In this document: positions 11,342-64,000 of the stretch, piece by piece
Numbering within the stretch: position 1 is the first letter of the stretch
Layout of the letters: every line of letters starts with the position of its first letter
Source: Nautilus pompilius
Lineage: Eukaryota; Mollusca; Cephalopoda; Nautilida; Nautilidae
DNA: 64,000 nt
Direction: 5' to 3'
NCBI GenBank assembly: GCA_018389105.1
Contig: JACATO010001023.1
Location: 235,001 to 299,000 of the forward strand
Notes under the pieces: model-generated
What the model was told of the DNA's origin: nothing
Database searches by the model: none
Seen by the model: the letters and a program-made list of their open reading frames with translations, nothing else
Made by a program: the position numbers and the translations under genes

Positions 11342-14300
11342 TGGATTTAACCCTTTTCTCCCCTGTTAATCCGTCATATTGAGGTTCTACTGTATATGAA
11401 CTTTTACAGATATTTACACTGCTTAAGTAAAAGGTGGAAGCTGGGGTGTCTGCTCAGATTTTTTTTTGAGTTTTAAATGCATTTCAGGAATTTAATGCCT
11501 GAAAATTTACCATCTTTGATTGTCATTCCATAATCATAGCACCTGAATTAGTTATCCCAATTTCTACCTGGCATCTCAATTTATTTTCAAGGATTGCGTT
11601 AATAAACTTCATTTCAGAGTACCATTTTCACAACATTTAACTCAGGTTTCTACAATGTCAATACATAAAAATGATAAAACAAAAAATGTATTCATTATGA
11701 GGAACTTTTTCTTTTTTTTTCCAATCAAGCAAAGACCAACAGAAGACAAAGATAAACACATTGTTGGTCTGCTTAGACTTAATGGAAGGTAAGGGCATCA
11801 TACCAACTTTAGGCTTTCATCGATGTGTACTATATTACAAAAACAGAAAACTCTACATAAATTAGGAACATAATACATGCTGAGATCGATCAATAATCAT
11901 CCATCATTCACAATTCCTGCAAACTGCATTCATAAATATTGAGCAGTAATAATTTAATTTGTTTTAATAAACCCAAACCAAAAAGCAAAAGTGGTAACAA
12001 GCAGGATACACACAGGATGCCTACACAACAGAATCATCAGAACCATAGATAGTGCCAGTATACACAGACACTTGATAACACATACACACACACTCCCTCT
12101 TTCTCTCTCCACATTATCTTCATTGATACAAAACAGCATAGTAGTACTAACTAACAGTGCACAGCTTCCATGAGAAACTTTCATTTAGTAAATACTAGGA
12201 TACTGGAGCTTCTACAAGCTCTCCCAGGTTAGAGAAATGTATCAACTGGTTCCTAATTACACTATTTACAATTTTTTTCCACTTATGAAACGCTTCTTTA
12301 GAAAATTGCTAACATCAGCCATGCCTGAGAGAGACTGGTTTAAGATTCTTAAAGGATTTAATTAATTCTAACACACAAAGAAAACAAACAAACACCCCTA
12401 GGAACAAAGTGTGGTAAAGATGCCGCCACCGTTTTTAACACTCTACACGTTCAAGGCGTGAATTTAAGATAAATACTAGGCACATTCAAATTAAACGTGG
12501 TCAGATACCATTAAGGTAAAGCTAGATCAACCACACTTAATCTGAACGTCCCTAGTATATGCACGAATTATAGTCATCACTGTAAAGACCAGATTACCTG
12601 GTTTCTTAGAAAGGTCACCCCCTATTAGCACACTAGTCAAGGGATTTGCCAGAGAAACTGGTAGTAGGCCTTTCTGCAGTTGGTCCTTTACCAAAGGCAT
12701 TAAAAAAAAGATTTGGACTTTTTTAAAATTCCAAAAATTAATCAATTTAGCTGCATTGATTTTTTTTATTCCTCTGAGAATATTTTCAAAATATTCGTGA
12801 TGTCTTTCGGGATACAAGAGTTGTTCCCCTTTGATTTTAAGTAATATTAACAGCAGCTTCTGCATTCCTTACTCTGTCAAAAATCTATACTTGGCAACCC
12901 CCTAAATCAAGTGAATAATATGATGGCTGTCAGTCAACAGTACATTTGCCTTATTAATGCAAATTCTAAGTAAAACAATGCATACAAATCATGCAACAGC
13001 TTTTCGGTAGTAATTTTTTCCACCATCTTTAATGACCAGCACAATGTGGTATTTGCATGACACTAAATCAGACAGAGTAAACTTTCTTTCATGCCAATCT
13101 AATCCTTTAAAGGCACTATCCATCCTCCAGCTCTCTAAACTAAAACAGTCCTGCTTTAAACCTGATTTTCTCCAAAGAGTCCAAAAAAATGCAAACCTTT
13201 AAAGCTATTTGACATTAACTCAACAAACATAAAAAACAAAATGCCTGGCTTTCATGGCAGGAGCCATTTTGTAAAACATAGTAGTTTTGTCACCATGTTA
13301 CCAATTTGAATACTATATTTAAGTGATGATGTTTTAAAGTTAGAAAATTTTTTTAAAACCTGCCACCACCTTATACACCTCTGATAAGAGACCAATCTGT
13401 CTTTACAGGCCATTTTTGTTTTGCTTTACAGTCAGTCATTTTTCCCAGTACACTGTCGGCTTATCCGCATTTTATGGTGAACTCTAGTGGTGTATAGTGC
13501 AATATTAACTATATGCATGATTTGTATGTATTCCACAAACTTACTGTAAATGACCAAAGCTGCGAGGAATTACTTAGTAGATGCATACACTCATATCAAA
13601 ATATATTTACAATGAACAAAGAATTAAACACCACAGAAAATGGTAGGTACTTAAAAATGCTGTGATGCAATTGTGAATACCCAATGCTTAAATCAACCAT
13701 TAGCAACAGTATTTATGAAATCCACTGGTCTGAGGTGTAGAACTACTGGAATCTGCTGCTAAACCAGGGAATGTTAATTAGCTATGTTTGATGAACTGAA
13801 AAAAATATTTTAAGTGTACAAGACTACAAGACAACGTTCACTACTAAGATCTCTCTTCTCTTTTTTTGAAATGCTTCTAGACAAAAATTAATTTTATAAT
13901 AACCATTTCATTGTCTCAGTAGAAATTTTAACTTTGCATAAAACAGGATTTAAAAAACAAATTGATAGTTTTACCTAAGACTACTATAACAATGAAAATT
14001 TGAGACCAGTATTGTAAAGGTCAGGACTATTGATTACGTGCAACTAGTCCTCAACAAGATTGGTTTTTTTAAACCTCCAATTACCATGTTGTTATTTTTA
14101 AAATTTATTACATCTGTTTTATTTCTCCGTTTAGCCAGAGAGAGAAGTTAATCTGGTGGCAGCAACTTTCTCGCGTTGATAGTAAAACAATAAAGGGGAG
14201 ATAACACTGACAGTTTTTTATTTTCAACATTTCAAAATGCTATCATCTTTTTTTAAAATAATAAATAAATAAAAAAAAAATAATAATCTGTCAAAGCCGA

Positions 14301-17300
14301 AAAAACTATTGCCTGTTTTCTTCTAGAAGTGCTCAAAGATAATTTCTGTATGCTATAGTACAAGCAGCCCACCAAATACAAGAATTATCAATACAATCCT
14401 AGTTCTCAGACACACTTATACAATGGAGAACACTAAGCTGTTTTGTTCTCGTTAAAGCCGGGTAAATATGAAGTGTAAATGTTAAATGATTATGGCTAAA
14501 CGATACAATACTAATATTTCTTGTCAATATGTCAGATAAGAAAACACCGAAGCACCACATTTGAATTATTTCAATTCCAGTATAAATACAGCAGTACAAG
14601 TTGGGTAATAAGTCCGACTTGAATTTTATGCATAGTAAAAGTCTTGTTTACATACAAGGATTGAGATCTCAAGTCTTACATATCCACCTAGATGCATACA
14701 TGCTGGACATCAACTGGCTTAAGTCAAGAAGTTTGTGATACAGCCTCAGCTTGCTTTGGGAGACAGACAAAGGGCACATGTCGTCTCTCATTCCATTTGA
14801 TCCAGTCACCACTATGGTGCACTCTTAGACAGCAGTGTTAAGACTTGTAAATCCGGGAAAAGTTTCTGTACTTCTGCTGCTCAAGGTACAGCCTTGTAGG
14901 AGAAAAATAAAGAGTTTACATTCCACGTACAGTCAGCAGATGACGTAAACATGTCATCAAATGTTGTTCAAAATTTAAAAGGTAAAATAATTAACAAAAG
15001 CAGTGTGCTTACTGCTATACAGGTCATGCACAGAATTATTTAAAAAAAAAAAAAAAGGTTTTGTGAGACTGAAACAGAATTTAAAACATCTAAAGCAAAA
15101 TTTATAAAATTTCCATTAGAAGCTCTTCTATTTCAGTTATCTTGCACCAGTTAATTAATTGGCACATGAACACCAGGTTAAAAAAATTTTTTTTAAAATC
15201 TTACAATAAAGCAGCACTTCTTATTCAGACGTACTGTTCCAGGTAGGATATCACTCTGCAAGGTTGTCAAAAATGGATACAGGTATGTTGGCCTTGGTGT
15301 TGGGATCAACTAGACTAAAATAAATTAATCTGAACTAAATCCCGTGTTTTTCTTATATACAGAACATGGACTTTGGGAGCTTGATACAAAACTGCCAGAC
15401 TATGCATGTACAAAACCTACAAGCCAATCAGCCATCATGCACAATCCTATACATTAAACCAACAAGCAAGGATACAGGCTGGCCCTAGAAAGAGAATTTA
15501 CCCCCAAAAAAGCCCAGTTCTCAGTGCTTCTTTGTTAATGTTTCTTTATAACAGGCCACTGATACAATCATTTCATTCCAAGATCCATAGTTATGGCAGT
15601 GTGTGTGGTCAAACACCTCGTGTTACAAAACCAAAGGAGAGCAGGCTTTTGCCAGAAAAGCACATGTGCACACACTCTCTTCTTGTTTGTTTCTGATCTT
15701 TAATGTTGTTTTAATGAATTACAAAGTAAATAAAACCCTAACAATTTGCACTGTAGATAACTGATCTGGTCTACCAAGTTCGAAGAAATACTTCAGTCTC
15801 AGGAAGTTAAAAATTATCCATGGTATGCATGGGTTTACCTAACAAGGCTCAGATCACCTAATTCACTTAAACCTATGCTTAGGCAATGAAGATTTAAAGT
15901 ATTTACATTTTCTCAAATAAAAGAAAGTAATAATAAGTATTCTTTGATATAATGAAACTCAAGATCAAGCCATCCACACAAAATTGTCCAACTATACTGG
16001 ACTTTATGGATGGTTGACATCTAGTTTCAAAGCAACAACTGTATACACTTTGCATTTCAGGAATACGATGTTTAAAAACGCCTGCATTTCTTTTAATAAA
16101 TCAGTGACAAGTACCTGCTATGAACCTGTATGTTCATCATCATTTATTTAACCAAAACAAAATGGGATTGTGCTTCTTTTCTTCAGACACACAAAAGTAA
16201 TAAAACCCAAGGGTATTTGTGTGTGTGCACCCATTAGAGACAATTTTTTTGGAAATTACCTTTTCCCCTTTTCTTGCACAGTCTACTCCCATACTTGTGT
16301 AAAACAGAGCACCTGTGGCCATATTGTCAGATGATACACCTCTTACCCAGTTTATGGACTGTGTTACATGTTCTTAACACACACCCCCACTTTAGTCTCA
16401 AAGGAACCTTCCTATTGTTTATGGAAGGATTAAGGAAACTGGACACAGGAAAGAAAAAGGGATTTCAAATTGTCTTTTCACTTAAAGTGTTTTAAAAAAA
16501 AGAAAAAAAAAACTGTCTCCACCCCAGTGTTTTCATTTAATACACTATTGCTTCACATAAAAAACACTTCTCCAAATGGTAGGCAGTCATTTGTCTCTCT
16601 CATTGTTGTGTTCCAACATTCAAATCTACGTCATCCAACATTTATGCCAACGGTATCTTTCCAATTTCAAGGGAGGAAACCCACACACAGCGGTATAAAT
16701 AGGACTATCTCCCAGATCAAATTGTGAGCTAGTGCTATAATTCTAATTAAATTTTAAATAGCTATCTCTAAAAGGTCATGTTTTCTTTCACAATCATATA
16801 TTTGCTTCAACGGCTTTGAATAGACAGTAAATATTTGTATCGAACCAATTTCAAATGAAACTAGAGATAAAAAGATCACACATACACACGAAATTCTATT
16901 TTATATTTTAAATATTATCAAAGATTTAAAATAAAACAACAATCTTTCAGAATTCATTATATTAAAAGTACATTTACAGTAGTGTGAGTTCCCTTTTCCT
17001 TTTCAAAATGCAAAATGATGATTGCTTATCATTTATTGCCTTGTACCAGATTTCTGCCCAGAAATTAAGAGGAAGGTGCCACACATGAACGATGTATTCA
17101 TTTAGCTAGACAACATCAATTGAATTATGCACAGTAAATCTTGATATTCTGATACTTTACAGCAAAGTCCATTTGATCAAAGATAAAAATGAGATTAAAG
17201 GGGAAATGGGTGGCAGAAATTCAAAGATCACAGCACTCAGAATTTGAAGGAAACTTAGTTAAAATGTCTTTTTTTGTTTTCGTTTACTTCTGCCATTTAC

Positions 17301-20035
17301 TTAATTTAATTTTTTTAAGAATAATATTTATATAAAAATTATGTTTCATTTGCCATAAAAATGCCAATTAACAACAGAGGGCATACTAGCAGGTACATCA
17401 TGAAATTGCTACATTTTTTTTTTTAACTAAACGAAAAATGTTCCAAAACTCTTGAAAGTTTAAAATAGGTTTTCTTATTAGTAAAACTTTACAAAAGAAA
17501 ACTGATGAAAGACAATGTACAGGGAAACAACGCAAATTTCAATTCTCATTTAACTTGTCTATTTCCTCTCCTCAATCCCCAGCAGAGTTACTTCCCATTC
17601 ACTATGGCAAGAACTACCATTTAACCCAGTCATACAATACACCACACTCTGTCACAGATATTTTATCCAACCACCAAATGCTTCAGGAATATTGATAAAT
17701 TAAATATACACAAAAACAAAGTCAGGGTTTTTGATTCCATTTTTGCATTTGCTTTTACATAACAGCAGGGAAAATTGGGTATTTTATGATATCCTTGATG
17801 ATAAATAACTGGGTCAGATGACACACTCAGTAGCAGGTCTGGCAACTACTAAGCAAACATAATAATAGAATTACTTATAACTACTCGTCTATGCTAAGTT
17901 TCATAAACAGATAATAAGCAGTACATTGTTTAGTCAATTGTCTGTCAAAAGATAAAATATTCATGATCACCCATAGACATTATTTATAGCAAAATAACTG
18001 GAGTCTTGAATATAATTGTTTTATGGAAGAGTGCAGCTGCTAAATGGCAAACAGGTGTGAAGCCAGGTAAAAATCAAACTGTTTAAAATTTACAAAGAAA
18101 AAACAAAAATTCATTTAGTTAAATATTTTAACATTTTTGGCAAGGGAGGTAACCATGTATCTACTTGAACTAAAATCTATGCACAAATAATCTCAAAACT
18201 TACATTTTGTAGTTTTAGGCAAATTTTTGTTTTTAAATAAAGTGAAATAAATAATGGTTAGAACTGTACTTAATTACTATGTCATTGTCTTCTGTTGACT
18301 TTATCTATCTAGAAGGTATGATATCAAAAAATCTAAGCAATGGAAGACGTAGATCTGATTCAAATGGCAGCCTATAGATCATGCATTTATTCAAGTTAAC
18401 ATGTCAAAATTTTACCCCTCCATATATATGGCCAGTCATTCCCACTTTAGTTGGACAAAAGTAATAACTTCAGAATGGTTTTTATTTTACTACGAATTGA
18501 ATTTATTTACTGTAAAACAGAACTGCATCATCCAGTGCTAATGCCATCTGAAAGATTTATCTTTCAAAGAGCATACGAAATAACGTGTGCACATCTAATT
18601 ACATTAGTGGCTGGCAAATCTCAGCCTAAGATAGCATAACAGCAGCTCCTCTTGGTGTTTGACCAAAATACTTCCCAGCCTATTTTAAGCAGAATTTAAA
18701 GAAACAATTACCCAGCTCTGCATGGTCGGTTTACAGCACGCCAGCTGGTGCATCCCACTAACACTCAACAACGCTTAGCTTTCCGTTCAGTACGGGAGAA
18801 CTTGAGAGTTTAAATCAGGTCAGTAACACTGGCACCTTTATCTCAACTTCAGGTCTTCTTAATACGTGAGGAGAAAGAAAGAAAAAAAACAAAACATTAC
18901 AAGATTTTTACTACAAAATTTGGAAAAAGAGCCCCCACAGATACAGTATCTGTGGTGGGGATACAAATACACAAATATGTTGCTTTTTTTTTTTAAAAAA
19001 ATTCTTCCAAAACAAAACTTCATGGCCACATTTTTCAGCGATGCCTATAAACTTATGAGCGGAGGTTAAAGGTCTCAATGCACCCCCACACACACAAAAA
19101 AAAACCTTTTTTAATAAAATACAGATGTATGATACTTCTGATGTCAACAGATACAAAAATACAGTTGTAGATTGACCAGCATTCAAATACATTGAAAACA
19201 GTGCCAACCAGTGACAAGCCCCACCAAATTGTATTGTTTTTTTTTTTAGAATTATTTCCTTTTCAGCTTTTAACAGGGCGGCAAAGGAGATAATAATAAT
19301 AATAATATACAATTATGATTACCTGCCCCTCTTGCCAAAGATTATATTTCCTTTGAAACAGTATGCTGGGCAGGAGTCTTGCTATTTCCAAGGTATAAAC
19401 TGACTATCAGTCCAGTTGTGAACGGTAGAAATGGCATTTGTCATCGCAGGGCTATTCTGGAAGCTATTTTGTTTAGAATTAGCCACTGAAAAATAACAAA
19501 AAAAAACTACAGCTTTTTAAAGTCAAAAGCGAAGATGTATGAGAAGACTAAACTCTCCTTTCATGATGCACAGATCGTCACTACCCTGATTGTAATGTCT
19601 ACAGTCATGACGTTTCCAAAGCTGCTTTGTGAAACGGTTGTCAATGGTGACACCGCAAACAATTTCAGATATAAAATGACTTGGAGTGATTTACAATCCA
19701 CACAATGGCCATCAAAGATAAAAAAAAGGGAAAGGAATCAAAATGATTTAAAATATATATATATATTGGTGTTTTTTTGTTTTCCCTCATAACTATAACG
19801 GAATATTTCTTAAAATGCTTTTTAAAGATTTTTTTTTTAATATTTCTTTTTAAAAAAAAAAAAAAGAAAGGTAATGTATCGTTTCACCAAGAATTTTTTT
19901 TTTTTATTTTTAAAGAGAACTTCCCAAATTTGAGACATCAGGAATAATAACCTTCTTCCTCTCTCGTCTTAAGCGCGCAGACATCTGGCTATAATCTCTC
20001 AAAGATTTACAGAACAATAAATAATACGCAGATAT

Positions 20036-20067
20036 CGATATATATATAATATATATATATATATATT
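20036..20067. repeat. AT dinucleotide repeat followed by an A-run
   Basis: Alternating TA with one interruption, next to an A-rich run, within the possible PAK 3'UTR. Confidence 0.75.
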
Positions 20068-21999
20068 AAAAAAAAAGTTTTTAAATTTATACACTTTGAC
20101 CTGAAACAACAAAACAAAAAATGATACTGTTGTGAAGGGCTTTAAAAACAAAGGTGTGTGTTGGGGGGAGAGGTCCGATGACATGGTGCCCGCTCTCGAG
20201 TTAGTCGTGACTTCCAGTACAAACAGGTGTTCCTAAAATGCAAGATCTGGTGAAGATAACTCAGATTAAGAAGCTCTCCTCCTCCCTGAAGCACTATCTT
20301 GCTATAAGTTGACTACAGCGTGTCAGCTAAAGCGTTGTGATGCTGGACTCTACACGGCAAAGGTTGTCCCTTTAATGCAAAAGTCATTCATCTGAAATGC
20401 AGGTGGCATGCAGCAACTCCTTCTAGAGCCAGGATTTCTTTTCTCCTCTCCCCCCCCCAACAACAACCCCATCACCACCCTAATTTTCAGTCCAAAGGAA
20501 CCAAGACAGACACAGCAGCCAGTTGCACTGAAAAAAAATTCAAAACAGCTGACGATGCCAGGAAATCTTTCTCCAGCCACTCAAGCGAGTTTTTCCGCAT
20601 GCGAGAGAGAGAGAGAGATCAGAAGCAAGAGACCTACAAGACGAACTAACTACCAGACACTGTACAGCACGTCAAGCTCTAAGTCAGTCAGGGAATACAC
20701 GGGTCTACGATGAGATAAAATACTGTGCGGACGATACCAGCCGCAGTGGTGAATAAAACGCCAAAGGCATTAAGATGACCGTTCAAACAGCCAGGGGGCT
20801 ACCCGTGCCCGGATTTAAAAGGGTTTTGAAAAAAAAAAAAAAAACAAAAAAAACCTGCCCTAGAGTTCACTGGATTGGTCCAGAGCTGTTTTTGATTCCC
20901 ATCTTTATGGAATTCCCTCCATCAGTTGGCGAAATGAAGGACATGCTGAAAACAAAAAAAAAAGGATGGGGATAAGATCATCAACTGTGTAATCTGAATT
21001 AATTGTGCACATGCTAGGGTTGTCGTAATACATCGATCATTCACATACGACAGAGACGCCAACATTAAGAAAAGAGAATGAGGAAGAGAGGCAGGGGTAC
21101 AGGTGTATTGGGGGCATATCAGGGGGGGGGCAGCCAGTAGTCAGTGGAATGGATTGGCAGAACTTTCTTTTTTTTTTTAAAAGAAATGATGACAACAATA
21201 ACATTTTGGTGGCATTTAAGCAGAAAAAAAAAAACAAACAAAAACCATAAAGCTACCATTTTGCAATTTATTATTTTTGGAACAATTTTAGTTTTGCAGA
21301 GCAAAAGTTGGCATCTCTGATGCCCCACTCCCTCCAAACATTTAGTCATTTTGTTGTTTCCTATGTATGTGGCTATCTGGCTTTGGTCCAAAGTCCTATA
21401 AAATCCCATTTTTAAATTAAGCAGGCCCATTCTCTCAACAGAAAGCCCCTCTCTACTGTGAGAGTACATTCTCCTCATTAACTATAAGAATCACCTCTCA
21501 TAAACAACATAAGCTGAATACTAAATTACAAAAAAGAAACTGGGGGGGGGGGAACTGTTCATCAGAACACTGCACCGTAGCTCCCTCTGTGATCAACCTT
21601 CCAGAAGGTTCTCCATGTGGAGAACGGTAAAGACAAATCTCTTTTTTTGCATCTGACTGAAAACAAAGCCGAAGAGGCTGTCACACACAAGTCCGCTGTC
21701 AAGACTTCACCACCCCCATCAGAACGGCTGAGCTGAAAAGACTTTTTTTTTCCAGAAGATTTCAACCGAATAAAAACTCCCGCCTGAGCAGAGGATGTCG
21801 TCAAAGTACCGCAGGAAAGGGAAACTGCTTGGTCAATATCCCAGACATCACTGATTCTCTCCCTTCCTTTTCTTTGTCCTCGTGACACTGGGCATAGTTT
21901 TAAGTCAGCGCTAACAAAAAAGGGCATTTGCACACAAGGGGCAGGATGCAGCAACTTACCTGAGACTTGAATTTGCACTGCGTTTTTCTGTATGCGCAT

Positions 22000-63582
<41,583 letters not shown>

Positions 63583-63619
63583 TTTGTTCACTCAGCTCTC
63601 CTCGCCCCTCCTCTTGCAC

Positions 63620-64000
63620 CTAGCAAAGCAAAAAAATGTACGATAATCATAACGTGATGCCATCAAGTGGAACATTAAGGCGCTAACTCTAGCACAACAA
63701 CTTCCCATGTAGCTTACTCATGCTGTAGAGATGCCACTCTGTTCATAAAGATCACAAAGATTATACCAATGGTATCTGAAGCATTAGCAGCTGTATGCCT
63801 TCAAAAATGCCAGTCGTGTGTTTTTTAGTTTGTTTTTCTTTTGGCAAAATCTTAAGAAAAAGCAAATCTATTATGTTGTGCCATACTAGCCAAGTGAGGC
63901 CTAAAACTGACAGCTAGACAATGGTAAACTATCCCAAACCAGTGAATCCATCACATTACTAAAGATGCAGTAACATATCCCAAGCATTTTTGACAGGAAA
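63620..64000 (-). other. PAK: End of the PAK 5'-most intron in the window
   Basis: Inferred intron upstream of the acceptor at 63620; its donor and the first exon and promoter lie outside the window. No CpG-rich promoter-like block is seen here, which fits that reading. Confidence 0.55.

Larger units (their letters stand above)
6977..21999. other. 15-kb gene-poor interval between the two convergent genes
   Basis: No open frame here has homology I recognise; the longest is 145 codons (8112-8549, minus). It contains SINE and MITE fragments, a GT repeat, an AT repeat and many A and T runs. The end nearest PAK must include the PAK 3'UTR, possibly many kilobases long and possibly spliced at 21961. 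A small rise in CG dinucleotides appears at about 9700-9850. Without transcripts I cannot place the end of either gene. Confidence 0.5.

Noticed and set aside
12527-12865. 112-codon minus-strand open frame
   Set aside because: Low-complexity Lys/Leu/Ile content and AT-rich context; fits chance or 3'UTR.

Overview
This is intron-rich, AT-rich animal nuclear DNA. Long introns, spliceosomal GT/AG boundaries, many simple repeats and decayed DNA transposons rule out a bacterial or viral window. The PAK and CCDC160 proteins look like those of a non-vertebrate animal, and together with the repeat content a mollusc-like lophotrochozoan is my best guess; the phylum is an inference and was not tested. 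I see no CRISPR array, operon or viral gene.

Two protein-coding genes are supported, facing each other tail to tail. (1) Positions 2610-6933, plus strand: a two-exon gene for a 311-residue coiled-coil protein resembling vertebrate CCDC160. (2) Positions 63619 down to 22000, minus strand: a group I p21-activated kinase (PAK1/2/3 type). I traced 14 coding exons whose splice phases all close, giving 518 codons plus stop. The order is Nck-type proline motif, CRIB/autoinhibitory segment, serine-rich and acidic linker, PIX-binding proline motif, and a complete kinase domain with every catalytic residue present. Its start codon lies just downstream of a good splice acceptor, so at least one non-coding first exon probably lies beyond position 64000. 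The two genes share no evident pathway; PAK is a Rac/Cdc42 effector acting on the cytoskeleton, and CCDC160 has no well-established role.

The rest is mostly introns, spacer and dead mobile DNA. At 993-2216 lies a mariner of the SETMAR/Hsmar1 type with TA duplications and a broken catalytic triad. At 3202-3471 is a TTAA-flanked piggyBac-type MITE, with a diverged relative near 9468. The kinase intron at 27.5-30.4 kb carries an antisense relic of a widely dispersed transposase-like gene family (about 28.15-29.78 kb). The 12-kb intron upstream of the CRIB exon carries a GC-rich retroposon with an A-rich tail (45.48-45.95 kb) directly beside a hAT relic (from about 46.0 kb). The 15-kb first intron carries a pogo-type MITE (49574-50129), a nested pile-up at 55.5-57.8 kb (a Tc1 relic broken by a LINE fragment and by a 1.33-kb mariner) and a 1.4-kb spaced inverted repeat (60.98/62.45 kb). 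Several tRNA-derived SINE copies are scattered through the window.

Between the two gene ends (about 7.0-22.0 kb) I find no supported gene. Part of it may be a long PAK 3' untranslated region, but that needs transcript data. I found no convincing new biological system. The observations most worth a second look are the duplicated splice acceptor plus ATG flanking a microsatellite in front of CCDC160, the nested transposons in PAK intron 1, and the rapidly evolving serine-rich PAK micro-exon.
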